Shown: positions 1-10,450, counted from the first letter of the stretch. The stretch is 64,000 nt of DNA from Roridomyces roridus (GCA_029378245.1 JARKIF010000011.1:124001-188000); one strand, 5' to 3'. A program made the numbers and translations. Notes: a model not told the origin generated them from the letters alone.

Positions 1-224
1 GAACACGTTAAATATTATCTATACCCAAAAGGCACTGAATCTCTTATCTCTGACCGTATCCATCACAGGGATCAGGGCGGCATCCTGGGGCAGTATTGGG
101 TATACTGAACAACCAGATTAACTCTCAGTTAAGCTCTATTTAATGGGTAATTGATATTAATATCTTAAATTGCCATCAATGGCTCCGGAGATGACTGATA
201 CCACTGCATCAATTGACTACACAT

Positions 225-2330
225 GCTCGGCATGGATCAGAAATGATCGGGGATCAAAAGATCAAAGTTGTAGAGCTGATTTGCAGCTACAGAATCACCC
301 TATACAATACTGGCTCAAAATGCCTGGCTGGCTCACAAAATGCAAAATACTTTCCAAACCCCGGCTTCAGAAAAATGAAATGCCTGTATTACATTGTTCA
401 AAATGTATGGTCTATTGCTCAGGGTGTTTTGATGGTGATGTTTTAGGGCACAGCGGCATGGTAGGTCTGGTGGGTTAGCAAAGGAGGTGTACCTGGTAGC
501 TGAGAGGACTCCCCACTGCCTCAAGGTCTTGGTTGTCTAGTCTATTGGTTACTTGTCTTTCTAATAATTCTCCCCTTAATATGTGTTTTTGCCAAGGTTG
601 CAAGTTCAAATCCCAGTACCCCCATCCCATTTTTGTTGCCTTTATACCTTTAGCACCATTCCCTCAATTCTTTTGAATCTTCATGGAACTATTGCAGCAC
701 TCCCTCCCATGCACTCCATGTATTTACAACCCCCATTTACACTCACTGAGACACAATTGCTGTATGATTGAAAACACTGATTTCCTGGTGCTGAATGATT
801 CTGGTGCCCAGATGTGTGATCTGTAGCCTGTAAGTCTGATCCTGGATCATATTAACTCTAATCTGAAGAAGGTTCAACCAAGGCCCTTGATTCCAGAGAG
901 ATTTCAACTCAATTCTTCAAATGTAAGTGTGCACCAGTTCTCAATACCTGTGGCTAATGCATTGGTTCCAACACCACAGTGAACATTTCCCTTGCCAGTA
1001 GACCCCATTAGAGCAAAGAAACTGGCCAGAACATGAGGAGAAACCTGAGTTATGAGTGTGATCATTTTGAGCTGATCCCCCTTGTTGTGCACCTACAGGG
1101 CCATGTACATGTATTGGGAGTCTAAAAACTAGATGGAACATCTTAGAATTGCTCCACCCATCCATATTTGCAAGAGCATTTGCAAGATTCCACTGGTTGT
1201 GTTTGGGTCTGGCAGGATTGTAGGGTAAGAATTCGGTCAAATGTCCAGTAGAGCTCTTGAACAGAACTCCATGGATTCTCCACCAACCTTCATGATCAAG
1301 GACACTTTCTGGACCCCCTGTGCTGCCTTTCCTCCTTGGTGACTTCAAATATCCCAGATTCCACTCCCTTTGTCTTCTATCAACAGAATGATCCAAAATG
1401 ATCACAAAATCTCTATGCATATAACTTTACTTTCTGTGCAGGTATTCAGCTGATCTTGGTTGTGCTGGCCTCCTATACTCTAGGGTACTTGTCCCATGTT
1501 CTTCAACCACAGAGGAAAAATCAAGAGCATGAGCAATACAGTGAAAATGGGATTTGATGACTTTTCCCACTTTCACCTGGCCTATTGTGCACCTTATGGT
1601 AAGGGACTTCAAAAGTCATTGATAATACTCATTGAAGTATTGGGGTGCTAAGGATCAGGTTATCAACTGCCAATATCAATAGCTGCACCTAAATCTACCT
1701 TTTATCTCATTCACTTATAACACTCTCCCATGGCTCAGATCTGGACTGATATTTGAGATCTAGCATCCTAAGTGGTACATGAACATGCTAAGCTCACAGA
1801 TCACAAAAGCATGAAACTACATGGAAATGATATCAAAGGTGCAAAAATGCACAGACCATTTCCACTCTTACAACTGGTATATACACAAAGTGATAACACA
1901 CTTGTTGCCAAAACATGTGGAAGGATTGAAAGAATTGTTGTCAGTAAAGTTTGTTAAGGATCCCAGAGGCAGATCCAATGGGAGTGCAAAAGCTGAAAAT
2001 TGCCTTTTTGGGAGGAAAGCGTAGTGGCCCAATCGGGAATAGCATCCGAAATGTCAAACACTTTTTGAATTCAGAGTTGATGATACCACTCTGAGGTTAG
2101 AAAACATAATGGTTCCTTTGGTATGAAGCCTTGGGACACACTCAGCTTTCAAAACCTGGGGTTGGTTTCCAAAGACTTGCCTCTGAAAAAGTATTTTGCA
2201 TTTTGCGGGCCAGCCAATCAGTTTGATGTAAAACAATGTTAGCAACTCCTGTAGCTCTCGAGCGGCTCTACAACTTTGATTTTTTTGATCCCCCATCTTT
2301 TTTTGATGCATGCCGCTGGTCCAAATGTGC
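225..2330. mobile_element. Degenerate transposon relic with inverted terminal segments
   Basis: The stretch at about 230-350 recurs in inverted orientation at about 2205-2330. Both share a GGGGATCAAAA / ATCAAAGTTGTAGAGC core, an AGCTACAG block and a CTGGCTGGC..CAAAATGCAAAATACTTT block at the same spacing. The roughly 1.85 kb between the arms carries only short, broken reading frames, the longest on the minus strand at 941-1420. This is the layout of an old DNA transposon with long terminal inverted repeats. The interior is too decayed to assign a superfamily, and no matching target duplication was found at the presumed ends. Confidence 0.5.
520..640 (+). other. tRNA-like (possible SINE-type) segment
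   Basis: Around 528-550 the sequence resembles a tRNA D-arm / A box (GGTTGTCTAGTCTATTGGTTA). At about 608-620 it carries a B-box-like AAGTTCAAATCCCAGT followed by an acceptor-like run of C. The spacing is wider than in a tRNA and no cloverleaf closes, so at best it is a tRNA-derived relic inside the transposon-like region. Confidence 0.25.
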
Positions 2331-3640
2331 CGGTTACTCTTTCAGGATTGTTATCACATCTGGAAGAAGCCATCAATGTTCTCTTCCCATAGGGGATTCT
2401 CCGAGAAGGCCGGAGGATGAAAATCAATTTTTAATAGCATATATAGCCTGTGCCGGTGTGCCGGATGTGCCGTGCCAGCCGGTCAACTAGTTCTGGCAGT
2501 CTCTTCCATAGATAAGAATTAACCTGAACTTTTGCAAAGCCTACGGATGATCCATAACATGTTTCTTTGCAAAAGTTTTACTATACCAGCTGCAAGCACA
2601 GCACATTCCCGCGCACACTCGGGCTCGATTTGCCAAGAGTCCGTTGACCACTGGCTCTTTCGATTGAGCCTTGGCCCCGCGTCTCGCCATGCCCAGCCTC
2701 GGCAGTACAACCCCTGTGCGTGACGTCGGACTGCCGTGGAAACTCAAAGGACTGTCTATTCCCAGATGAGCTGCAATGCTGGCGCTGTCGGCGGGTGGGG
2801 ACGGACTGGGGGTGAGCATCCGCGTTGGATTAGGGAATGGGTCGACCGTCGTTTGGGCAACAGGGAATGGGTCGCTGGGCGACAGGTTTTCGGGCTCGTT
2901 CGTGCCCTTCCTGCCGCGCCTTGGTGCCTGTCTTCGATCTTCTGTGTTTCTACTTGGTCTCTACGCATGTACTTTTGACAAAATACAATTTTTCGGCCAC
3001 CAAAGACTTTCTGAGCTCCCCAACAATGTCGGAAAAAAACAGTTTGTCTGGCAACGGCTTGATCTGGCTTTTGCCCTTTGAACTACTTCCAAAGTCTTCC
3101 AAGTCTCGGCAGAGAGACTTTCAACCTGTCTCAAGCCACTGGAAGACACAGTTAGGGTTCCAAGCAGTCCGAAGGTTTGGCTGCAGTTCCAAGCAGTTGC
3201 AGCTCAGGCAGATCAAACGCCGGATCAACTCGATCAACAGTTCAAGAGCACCATCATATTGATATAATCATTGAGAATGATCCGTCTTTGTCACGCTGGA
3301 TGATAAGCTCGTTTTCTGGCACTATGCTCCAACCGGTACCTCGAACAACCTACAAAACTCAGGTCATGACCTGTGGAGTTTTTGCACATGGATGTATACG
3401 CATGACGGTGGGGTAAGTACATCGGCAAGCGAGAAAGTGACTTTATCACCACTGAATGTGCAATCAGTCATGCTAGTGTTCCGAACGCTGTGTCCTCAGA
3501 CGGCAAAGTCGCATTTTTGATCACATTTGACACGGGTCCTTGAAAGGGTTTGTAACGTTGCTGCTTGTTTGAAAGCAGTTGCAAGATTCTGACCTGTGCG
3601 TAGCAAGCCACAGTTAGGATTGGAATCTTGGAACGGCTTG
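2331..3640. other. Intergenic stretch, no gene recognised
   Basis: Only short overlapping frames are present on both strands and none shows a recognisable domain or a convincing intron/exon pattern. The segment separates the decayed element at the left end from the tandem duplication at 3641. Confidence 0.5.
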
Positions 3641-3768
3641 GAACAGGTTGCCCGCCGGTCCAAGTCAAATCAGATTTTTCCGACAAAATAGAAAACGGAG
3701 GCGCGAACAGGTTGCCCGCCGGTCCAAGTCAAATCAGATTTTTCCGACAAAATAGAAAACGGAGGCGC
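3641..3768. repeat. Perfect 64-bp tandem duplication
   Basis: Positions 3641-3704 and 3705-3768 are identical. Each unit begins GAACAGGTTGCCCGCC and ends GAAAACGGAGGCGC. The second unit runs directly into a tRNA-like 3' half. Lack of divergence implies a recent duplication or, less likely, an assembly artefact. Confidence 0.9.
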
Positions 3769-3840
3769 GGCTCGAACTCGCGCACGCTAAACAAATCCCG
3801 TGATCAATTCAAACTCCGAAGATTGGTAATAAGCCAGACA
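3760..3840 (-). other. tRNA-like relic
   Basis: Read on the minus strand, a T-arm-like GCGCGAGTTCGAGCCGCGC is followed by a CTCCG acceptor-like end. The 5' half does not fold into a normal D-arm and acceptor pairing is poor. It is probably a tRNA pseudogene or tRNA-derived fragment. Confidence 0.3.
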
Positions 3841-4111
3841 CCCCCGCGCTCCGAACAGGACTATATGTGGCTGAGCAAAAGCATTTCTAGCGATGCAAGT
3901 GTCTGGATAGGGATTGTGTAAAGTTAGTCTCCCGCAACCGGCGAGTTTTAGCAGAGGGGGACTGGAAAACCACCATATAAAATCCTCAACAAAAGTGTAT
4001 TGCACATGCAACGAGAACATTGATCTACATAGGATTCCCTCCTCACACCGGAAGCCCTTGCAGCGAGAAAACACTTTTGTAAGCATTTCCACTACTGATA
4101 GAAGTAGCTCT

Positions 4112-4119
4112 GCCAGTTG
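4112..4119. repeat. Left target-site duplication (8 bp)
   Basis: GCCAGTTG directly precedes the GTTTAAAC-rich element and is repeated at 6160-6167. The paralogous uninterrupted site at about 10033-10040 holds one copy. Confidence 0.85.
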
Positions 4120-6159
4120 TACTGTAGCATGGTTCGAGTTTAAACCACAAGGTTGCCAACCTTGGCTGCGGTTTAAACTGTGGTTTAAACCGTCTCTGGC
4201 TGGAGCTCTATAGGACTCCTGTGAGTTGGTTTGAACCACGGTTTAAACCGTGACTGCCTTCTCACATCCTGTTCAACTTGGTTTGAACCGTGGTTTAAAC
4301 CGCGGTTTAAACCCGTTTATCTTCATCTCCCTCACCTGCTGTGGGTTTAAACCGTGGTTTAAACCATGGCTTAAACCAGTTTATCTTCATCTCCCTCACC
4401 TGCTGTGGGTTTTAACCACGGTTTAAACCCATTTATCTTGATGCCCTCCTTGAGGGAAAGCCCTCCCTCACCTGCTGTGGGTTTAAACCAGTTCATATTC
4501 CCCTCCCTGAAGAAAGCCTGCCTGTTGTTGGTTTAAACCCGTTTATCTTCAGCCTCTGCTAGTGAACTTATGTTTAAAGTGCTGCCATTCACACTAACTG
4601 GTAGGGTTCAAACACTGTTTGTTTCAGCTCCACCTACTTACACTTGTTTTGTCAGCATGGCTTCCGAATATGTATCTTTGATTATTGCACAATTTGTAGT
4701 AGTTCATTCAAAGAGGCGTGCCCTTCTCGTACAATAGTTAATGATAGTTTTGATACCCAGCCTGAATCTACCGTATACTTCTCAAATTTGTGTTCCAACA
4801 TTGAGTGAAAATGGCTTCGCGCGGAGGAGAACACGGCACGCCCACTTGGAATTAAGGGCGGACATTGAGCTTCCTTGTCCAATCGGACTAATAAGAAGGG
4901 AATCCTGGATTCCAGAGAATCCGGCACGACACCTGACCTCCATGGAAGCATTATGTGGGAGAATAGGACACATATTTATACAGCACTCTCCAGCCGGTCT
5001 TATTCTGTGCCAACCACCACCCTTGTGCATCAACATGTCAAAGACTAAGCCCACTAGCCAACAATCTCAGGACTCAATGCACGTTCCACCGTCTCTTGAG
5101 GTCAATGGGGCTGCTGGCCGTGTGACACACCTGCTTTGGAGAACAATGCTGACCCCGGTCGTGGTGAACGGTCAGTCCCTCATCTCATCAATAGTGCCAT
5201 GCTCAAATATGTATTATGCACTCAGTTATCTCACCACTGACTACACATTCTGCATGGCCTCTGGGCATGTGAATGCGCCAACGTATGATATTAGTTGTCA
5301 ATATCTGGCGGAGTCGAGAAGAGTGCACACAGTCAACAGAATTTCTAAGTAGCTCAGAGAGTCCAATGTTTGTTAATGGGGCTTATGGATATCAACAAAT
5401 GTTGTTTAACCGATGTTCAATCCAATTCATTCTATGCATGAGTAGAACGACCCTCCCTCAGTGTTTCTGATTGATGAACCAACGGGGGATGATTCAAATG
5501 TGGTTTATAATGCTTGTGAGGTGGAAGAGTTTGTAGGACATGGTTGAACCTGTGGTTGAAATCTCGGCTACACTGGTGAACCTAGCAGCCACAGGCCTGG
5601 TTTAAACCGGTACAAGTGGAGATAAGCAGAGTCCACCTCGGCCTCAAGAGGACGGTTTAAACCGTGGGTTCAAACCTGCCACAGTGGAGAGACAAAGAGA
5701 GACAAGTTTCACCAGAGAGAGGCCGACTATGAACGGGTTTAAACCACGGTTTAAACCAACAACAGGCAGGCTTTCTTCAGGGAGGGCTGAATATGAACTG
5801 GTTTAAACCGCGGTTTAAACCACGGTTTAAACCCACAGCAGGTGAGGGAGGGCTTTCCCTCAAGGAGGGCATCAAGATAAATGGGTTTAAACCACGGTTT
5901 AAACCGTGGTTCAAACCCACAGCAGGTGAGGGAGATGAAGAAATCATGGTTTAAACCCCACAGCAGGTGAGGGAGATGAAGATAAACGGGTTTAAACCAC
6001 GGTTCAAACCAAGTTGAACAGGATGTGAGAAGGCAGTCACGGTTTAAACCGTGGTTCAAACCAACTCACAGGAGTCCTATAGAGCTCCAGCCAGAGACGG
6101 TTTAAACCGCAGCCAAGGTTGCCGACCTTGCGGTTTAAACTTAAATCGTGCGGTTGCTG
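4120..6159. mobile_element. 2,040-bp element with GTTTAAAC-rich inverted arms (KDZ/hAT-like)
   Basis: The two arms (about 4130-4560 and 5590-6150) are inverted copies of each other. They contain about 25 copies of the palindrome GTTTAAAC, mostly as GGTTTAAACC, interleaved with shared blocks such as CACCTGCTGTGGG and AGGATGTGAGAAGGCAGTC. The outermost 18-19 bp of the two ends are only partly complementary. The insertion made an 8-bp duplication of GCCAGTTG, the size produced by hAT transposases and, as recalled, by Zisupton-type (KDZ) transposases. The interior has no intact transposase, so the element is non-autonomous or decayed. It sits in the last exon of a secreted-protein gene, and an empty paralogous site exists at about 10.04 kb. 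Confidence 0.85.
4741..5352 (+). pseudogene. Possible KDZ-type transposase fragment inside the element
   Basis: A 203-codon open frame contains the string TYDISCQYLAESRR, preceded by a YALSYL segment about 25 residues earlier. From memory, KDZ (Kyakuja-Dileera-Zisupton) transposases carry a YDIxCQ core around a catalytic aspartate, often after a short conserved tyrosine-rich segment. No other transposase motif is intact and the frame ends soon after. The assignment rests on one short motif, but the 8-bp target duplication fits it. Otherwise it is a chance frame. Confidence 0.35.
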
Positions 6160-6577
6160 GCCAGTTGAAGCTGGTCGATTGAGATCAACCTGCATTGAAG
6201 CGACATGAAATAGCTTACCCATCGGGTGCAATCGCACACCCTTGACCGTCTATGAAGGTGAGAGTTGCTCCATTGGTGTAAAAGTCGTTTCCTCCTCCCG
6301 ACATGTAGAAGTCGGCAAAGTCGGGGACACCCGAATAGCTGACGGACTTGGCTGTCGCGCCGTTGGCGAGGCCGACACACAAGTTGGGGGCAACATTGTC
6401 TTGGGTAGCGATGACGTTGCCGTCACAGCGAGCGCCGTCGAACCTGTGTGTGTAGCGTAGTTGGTTAGTTGTGGGTCGAGTTTTGATCATTCGACATTAC
6501 CAGACGAAGTTGGCACCGAGGACGGGAGAAACGGCCATGAGAATGGCGCTGGCGATGAGGGCGAGGTTGAATTGCAT
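6077..6577 (-). CDS. Small secreted protein, copy 1, with transposon-derived C-terminus
   Basis: Three exons on the minus strand: 6577-6501, 6443-6219 and 6170-6077. The product begins with a typical signal peptide (MQFNLALIASAILMAVSPVLG) and continues with a short domain with three cysteines (RCDG, LCVG, GCAI) and a DFADFYMSGGG segment. No known family is recognised. Compared with copy 2 at 10.0 kb, the last exon is broken after FNW. The original QSYFY end now lies 2 kb away at about 4091-4119, and the frame runs 28 codons into the inserted element before stopping at 6077. The protein may still be made with this altered tail. A TATA-like GCATAAAG lies about 115 bp upstream of the start. Splice sites are identical to those of copy 2. 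Confidence 0.75.
6160..6167. repeat. Right target-site duplication (8 bp)
   Basis: Second copy of GCCAGTTG, directly following the right end of the element at 6159. Confidence 0.85.
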
Positions 6578-6689
6578 TGTGGGATGTAGTTTCTGCCAAG
6601 TGTGAGGGAACCGGCTGATTTGAGGAGGGAAGGCTGACCTGATCAAAGGTGGGATGAGGAACTGAGGATGAAGGAGATGCGGGTTGCTC

Positions 6690-6697
6690 TTTATGCA
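6690..6697 (-). promoter_or_regulatory. TATA-like box of secreted-protein copy 1
   Basis: GCATAAAG on the minus strand, about 113 bp upstream of the start codon. It is conserved in copy 2 at the same relative position. Confidence 0.35.
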
Positions 6698-7164
6698 TTC
6701 TCAACCCTGCTATCTCGGCCAGTGTTATGAAAAAAGAACGGGTGGCCCCGACCCGAAAAGAGGCACGAGTAGGTTGTACAACGTGCTCACGGGCCGCGTC
6801 GCTTTTGGATACGCTGACTGAGCGACAGCCGAAGTGCTCCTCAACACAAGCGAGGGCGGCCTGGCCCGCGTTTCTTTAAGTTTTTCCCCTCATACCATGG
6901 AGTCCACGGAATCCATGCATGATTTAGTACATCAACGGCCTAGAAGTGCTGATGGCGCAACACATTACACAGTCCGAATCCCACCCGGAACCCTCATCCC
7001 CATCCCCGCCATCATAAGACAGTCGCTCACCTTGGGCCGTCTGCCCAGACCAAGCTATTCTGAGTAGTCTCGTCCATCTTCCCCTCTCCTCATGAGAGGG
7101 CGTGAATCAGGTGAACAACCTCCTCTGCTGCATTTCTGGTCCAAAAAAGACGCGCTGAACCACG

Positions 7165-7235
7165 GATGTCGCCGTCAGGAATTGAACCTGTCCGGATCTA
7201 GGATTGCATTTCAACCGAGGTGCGACGCAAGCTCA
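7165..7235 (-). other. tRNA-like relic (duplicated)
   Basis: On the minus strand a B-box-like ACAGGTTCAATTCCTGACGG follows an anticodon-arm-like GGTTGAAATGCAATCC. A related copy lies at 11310-11365. No full cloverleaf forms, so it is read as a fossil and not a functional tRNA. Confidence 0.3.
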
Positions 7236-7741
7236 GGATATTTAGCCATTCAAGGCGCGCTGTCGTGTGCAAACTCCGTCAGACCGTGTCTAGTTCGTTT
7301 CAAGTAAGCAATAACTGATCATTTTAGTCGGTGAGTCAGGAAGCCAATCCGCATCAGATTTGGACGAATCCGCATCGAACGAATGAGATCCGAGGTTTAC
7401 ATCACCATCAGCCATCAGCCCATCAAACCGCCTTTCTTTCTCACCACCACGACCACTCGCGAGAAATGCGATACGGGCCCGCCCTCGGTCAAATAGATGC
7501 TGTTTCCAGCTGAGGTTTTTTTTCGCTGCGCCTCGGTTCTATGCTCATTGCTCGCATTGCCCTGGTCTCGACTCTCTGGCAGTACACCGTTCTGCTGCCC
7601 TTCTGACCTCGGACCGCCCGACGTTGACACGGTGAACTTGATATTGTCCAGTTGGCGCCCAAAGAGGCAAGCCGCAATGCTTGCATGTCAAATCAGACAT
7701 CCTGTCGCTGGAAGCTGTACACGTAGAGGGCTGTGCGTCCG

Positions 7742-7768
7742 CTCCTCCCTCCCTCCCTCCCTCCCTCC
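7742..7768. repeat. CCCT microsatellite
   Basis: Six to seven consecutive CCCT/CTCC units lie directly before the inferred start of the armadillo-type pseudogene at 7771. Confidence 0.8.
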
Positions 7769-7770
7769 AT

Positions 7771-9559
7771 CCCATGCCCCCTCTCGAGCGCCAGGACTCC
7801 TGCCCCAGCATCTACAGCTGGTGGTCAGACAGCAACCCCTTGCTCACCTCGGGCCCGACGATCAACCTTCATTCGGCCTCAAAGCCCTTGATGAGATTCA
7901 TGTACCACCGGCAAGCTCTTGCGCTCATTGAGTCGAATCGTGCATTAGGGCTTTCATAATCGCTCCTGGAGGACCTTTTGTCCTACCTAATGTGAGTGGG
8001 CCGCTCATCTGAACTACTATTCCCATTGAATCAGTCGAGTCTAGATGCAAATATGTTTCTCTTCAAACGCAAACAACAGTCCTCGAGCATCTGGCTGGCC
8101 GAGCTCGCTGGGATGCTGACGATGCACAAGCGATACTGAATTCATCCCTGTTGAGCCGAGTTCCTCAATTATTGTCAGAAGAGAAGCTCTGGGCGTTGAT
8201 AATCTCACTGGTCCTGAGTCTACTTGCACATACCTGCGGGATATCGTTGCCAAGGGTAACAAGACTCACTGGCGCGCCAGGGTATGTCTCTAGTGATTCG
8301 CGGTAGCTACGGACCAAGATGCTGTCCGTCAGCTATGTAACACGCTGGCGCAAAAATATCACTTGTCTGCTGTTTCAGGTCTTTTGGCGGCAATGAGATG
8401 TTCTCAATATGGCTGCCCTCATTCAAACGAGATGTATTAATGAGAGTTGTGTAATGTAGTTAGTGTTGGGCCCAGGTACATACGAGTAGTTTATGGTCCA
8501 TGTAGTAGACATCCACACATTGAATGCATCCACTTCTTGCACTTCTTGCCTTCTTTCCCTTTGCCACCAGAATGAGCCCACAAGCCACAAACCCCGATGA
8601 GCAGCAGAGAATGGGTGCTAAATGACTGATAATCTCAAGATAATCTACGGTAATTTGCGGTAATCCGGGCTGAGGTTAACCCTCTACCCTAGATTTTGGG
8701 TAACATCAGTATTTCAGGGAATTTGGCCGAATTACCTTCGATTACCGGTAATTGGGGGTAAAATCCCAAAGGAGGCTTTCCCTGATGTCTAGTGGCCGCA
8801 AATATCCTCGAACCTCTTCCTCGGCTGCTCTGCTCGAAGCGCTTGGACATACGATACAAGGCGTCCTGTTTGATCTGGAATCTGGTCAAACATAAACCGG
8901 CGCATCGGGCATGCAGCCGCGAGACTTGCTCAGAGCACGAGACCGTTGTCAACTCCGTTCTGGACGGATTGCCGATGGAGTTCTATGGGATGCAACAAGG
9001 TGGGTCGTACATACTTATCTCTGCTGGAAAGTCACAAATAATCGACCTCTGATCAGGGACGCTGACCACAGGATTGTACAAACATCGGCGGAAACACTGG
9101 CTCGACTGTCCTGTTGGCCAGCCGGTGCGGAGGCTCTTGTTACCTCAGGTCGCCTGCAAACACGCCTGTCTGAACTCATTGTATTGCCCATCTCTCAAGT
9201 CCGCCAATCAACCTGCATGATACTCGAACATCTTGCAATGTACCAATACGCGCTGCCGGTGATTCTAGAGGTCACCCTCTGGGAGCAGGTTCTCTCCCTG
9301 TTGCAGTGAGTCGGAATCCTTTTCATCATCCAAATTTTGAAATGCAAGTATTCAATTGATTACCTGCAGTGACGCCGATGGGATGACCCGCGTTTCCGCC
9401 ATCTACGCGCTGGTTCAAGTCAGTCGATGGCCTCAAGGAGCCTCGGTGCTGGTCCAACTTCGTGCCTTGGAGGTCCTACAGCAGTTGGGGGACCGGACTG
9501 ATTCCTGGATGAGGGATAAAATCACCACTATCGAAAGAAATATCGCCGACCGTAGCTAG
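7771..9559 (+). pseudogene. Armadillo-type repeat protein, decayed
   Basis: The frame opens with MPPLERQDSCPSIYSWWSD and a KPLMRFMYHRQAL segment that, as recalled, is the conserved N-terminus of an expanded agaric ARM-repeat family. An in-frame TAA at 7957-7959 then precedes the plausible splice to CKYVSLQTQTTVLEHLAG (about 8040). ARM-like helices continue to about 8295, are interrupted by about 490 bp of non-coding, partly palindromic sequence, and resume at 8785 (LLCSKRLDIRYKASCLIWNL). Shifts of frame follow before two clean segments: 9051-9309 (ETLARLSCWPAGAEALV) and, after an intron, 9368-9559 (VSRWPQGASVLVQL, then a stop). The stop, the insertion and the frame shifts make it a pseudogene. 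Confidence 0.7.
8640..8785. repeat. Small palindromic insertion-like segment
   Basis: GGTAATTTGCGGTAAT and, inverted, ATTACCGGTAATT lie around a central GGGTAACATCAG in a non-coding gap that splits the ARM pseudogene. This resembles a MITE-like insertion. Ends and a target duplication could not be fixed. Confidence 0.3.
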
Positions 9560-10012
9560 TAGATTGCTCAAGTTGAGTTTGTATTACCCTTGAGGGTGTA
9601 GAATCTCAGAGAAAACACTTCCTGAGGCTCAGTTGCATAAAAAATCGACCATCGGCAAATAACCTCAGTTAAACTGCGGTAAAACAAACTGTATTCCAGC
9701 TGCCCTCTCGAGGAATCGAACCTCGGAACCCAATGGTATCATCTAGTCTCACGTAGCCAGACTCTAGTTTAACTGACGATGGCAAGCACCTAGGTATCAT
9801 CCCGGTTTGAGCCTCCCGAAGGTATGTATAGCTGAGCAGTTACTCCAGCAGCCGGCGAGTTTCTCGTAGCAGATGTGCACTGGAAAACCACCGTATGAAA
9901 TTATTAACAAAAGTGTATTGCACATGCAACGAGAACATTGATCTACATAGGATTCCCTCCTCACACTACCGGAAGCCCTTGCAGCGAGAAAACACTTTTG
10001 TAAGCATTTCCA
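9560..10012. other. Start of downstream duplicate unit, no gene
   Basis: From about 9850 the sequence matches 3930-4110, the 3' flank of secreted-protein copy 1, including the shared ACAAAAGTGTATTGCACATG block. Apart from the tRNA-like segment at 9703-9785 nothing is recognised. Confidence 0.5.
9703..9785 (-). other. Class II tRNA-like pseudogene
   Basis: On the minus strand there is a perfect 5-bp T-arm (CGAGG/CCTCG around TTCGATT), an acceptor end with about five of seven pairs, and a total length near 82 nt with a long variable region, as in Leu or Ser tRNAs. The D-arm is abnormal. The anticodon cannot be fixed because the anticodon stem has two alternative foldings. Confidence 0.35.
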
Positions 10013-10450
10013 CTACGGATAGAAGTAGCTCTGCCAGTTGAAGCTGGTCGATTGAGATCAACCTGCATTGAAGCGACATGAAATAGCTTACCCATCGGGT
10101 GCAATCGCACACCCTTGACCGTCTATGAAGGTGAGAGTTGCTCCATTGGTGCAAAAGTCGTGTCCTCCTCCCGACATGTAGAAGTCGGCAAAGTCGGGGA
10201 CACCCATATAGCTGACGGACTTGGCTGTCGCGCCGTTGGCGAGGCCGACACACAAGTTGGGGGCAACATTGTCTTGGGTAGCGATGACGTTGCCGTCACA
10301 GCGAGCGCCGTCGAACCTGTGTGTGTAGCGTAGTTGGTTAGTCGTGGGTTGAGTTTTGATCATTTGACATTACCAGACGAAGTTGGCACCGAGGACGGGA
10401 GAAGCGGCCATGAGAATGGCGCTGGCGATGAGGGCGAGGTTGAATTGCAT
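10013..10450 (-). CDS. Small secreted protein, copy 2 (intact)
   Basis: Exons 10450-10374, 10316-10092 and 10043-10013 encode 110 residues. A signal peptide (about residues 1-21, ending VLG) is followed by a short domain with four cysteines (RCDG, LCVG, DFCT, GCAI); DFCT is DFYT in copy 1. It ends FNWQSYFYP before a TAG. The second intron is taken as 48 bp ending CGACCAG, because the earlier AG would leave a 29-bp intron. The two copies are nearly identical in the coding region, including both introns and the promoter. No function is recognised. Size, secretion signal and the lack of a known fold fit a fungal small secreted protein. This copy preserves the site at 10033-10040 that carries the transposon in copy 1. 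Confidence 0.8.

Larger units (their letters stand above)
6700..7770. other. Upstream duplicated region, no further gene
   Basis: The stretch 6600-6960 is a diverged copy of 10460-10800, so the duplication includes the promoter of the secreted-protein gene. The stretches 7050-7090 and 7140-7260 also match 11170-11215 and 11280-11400. No additional coding region is supported. Confidence 0.6.

Noticed and set aside
941..1420. 159-codon minus-strand frame as a protein gene
   Set aside because: It lies inside the decayed inverted-repeat element and shows no domain, codon pattern or splice structure.
1660..1700. INCQYQ string as a second KDZ transposase motif
   Set aside because: The frame stops at once and the expected preceding YD is missing. 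One short string is too weak on its own.
4130..6150. Regularly recurring GTTTAAAC as a CRISPR array
   Set aside because: The repeats are short palindromes with irregular spacing. They sit in two mutually inverted arms bounded by a target duplication in a eukaryotic genome, which is transposon structure.
7742..7768. CCCT run as a telomere-like repeat
   Set aside because: The unit is CCCT/CTCC, not the fungal telomere repeat, and the tract is short and internal.
9703..9785. Functional tRNA gene
   Set aside because: The T-arm is perfect but the D-arm is abnormal and two acceptor pairs fail. No candidate in the window folds as a complete cloverleaf.
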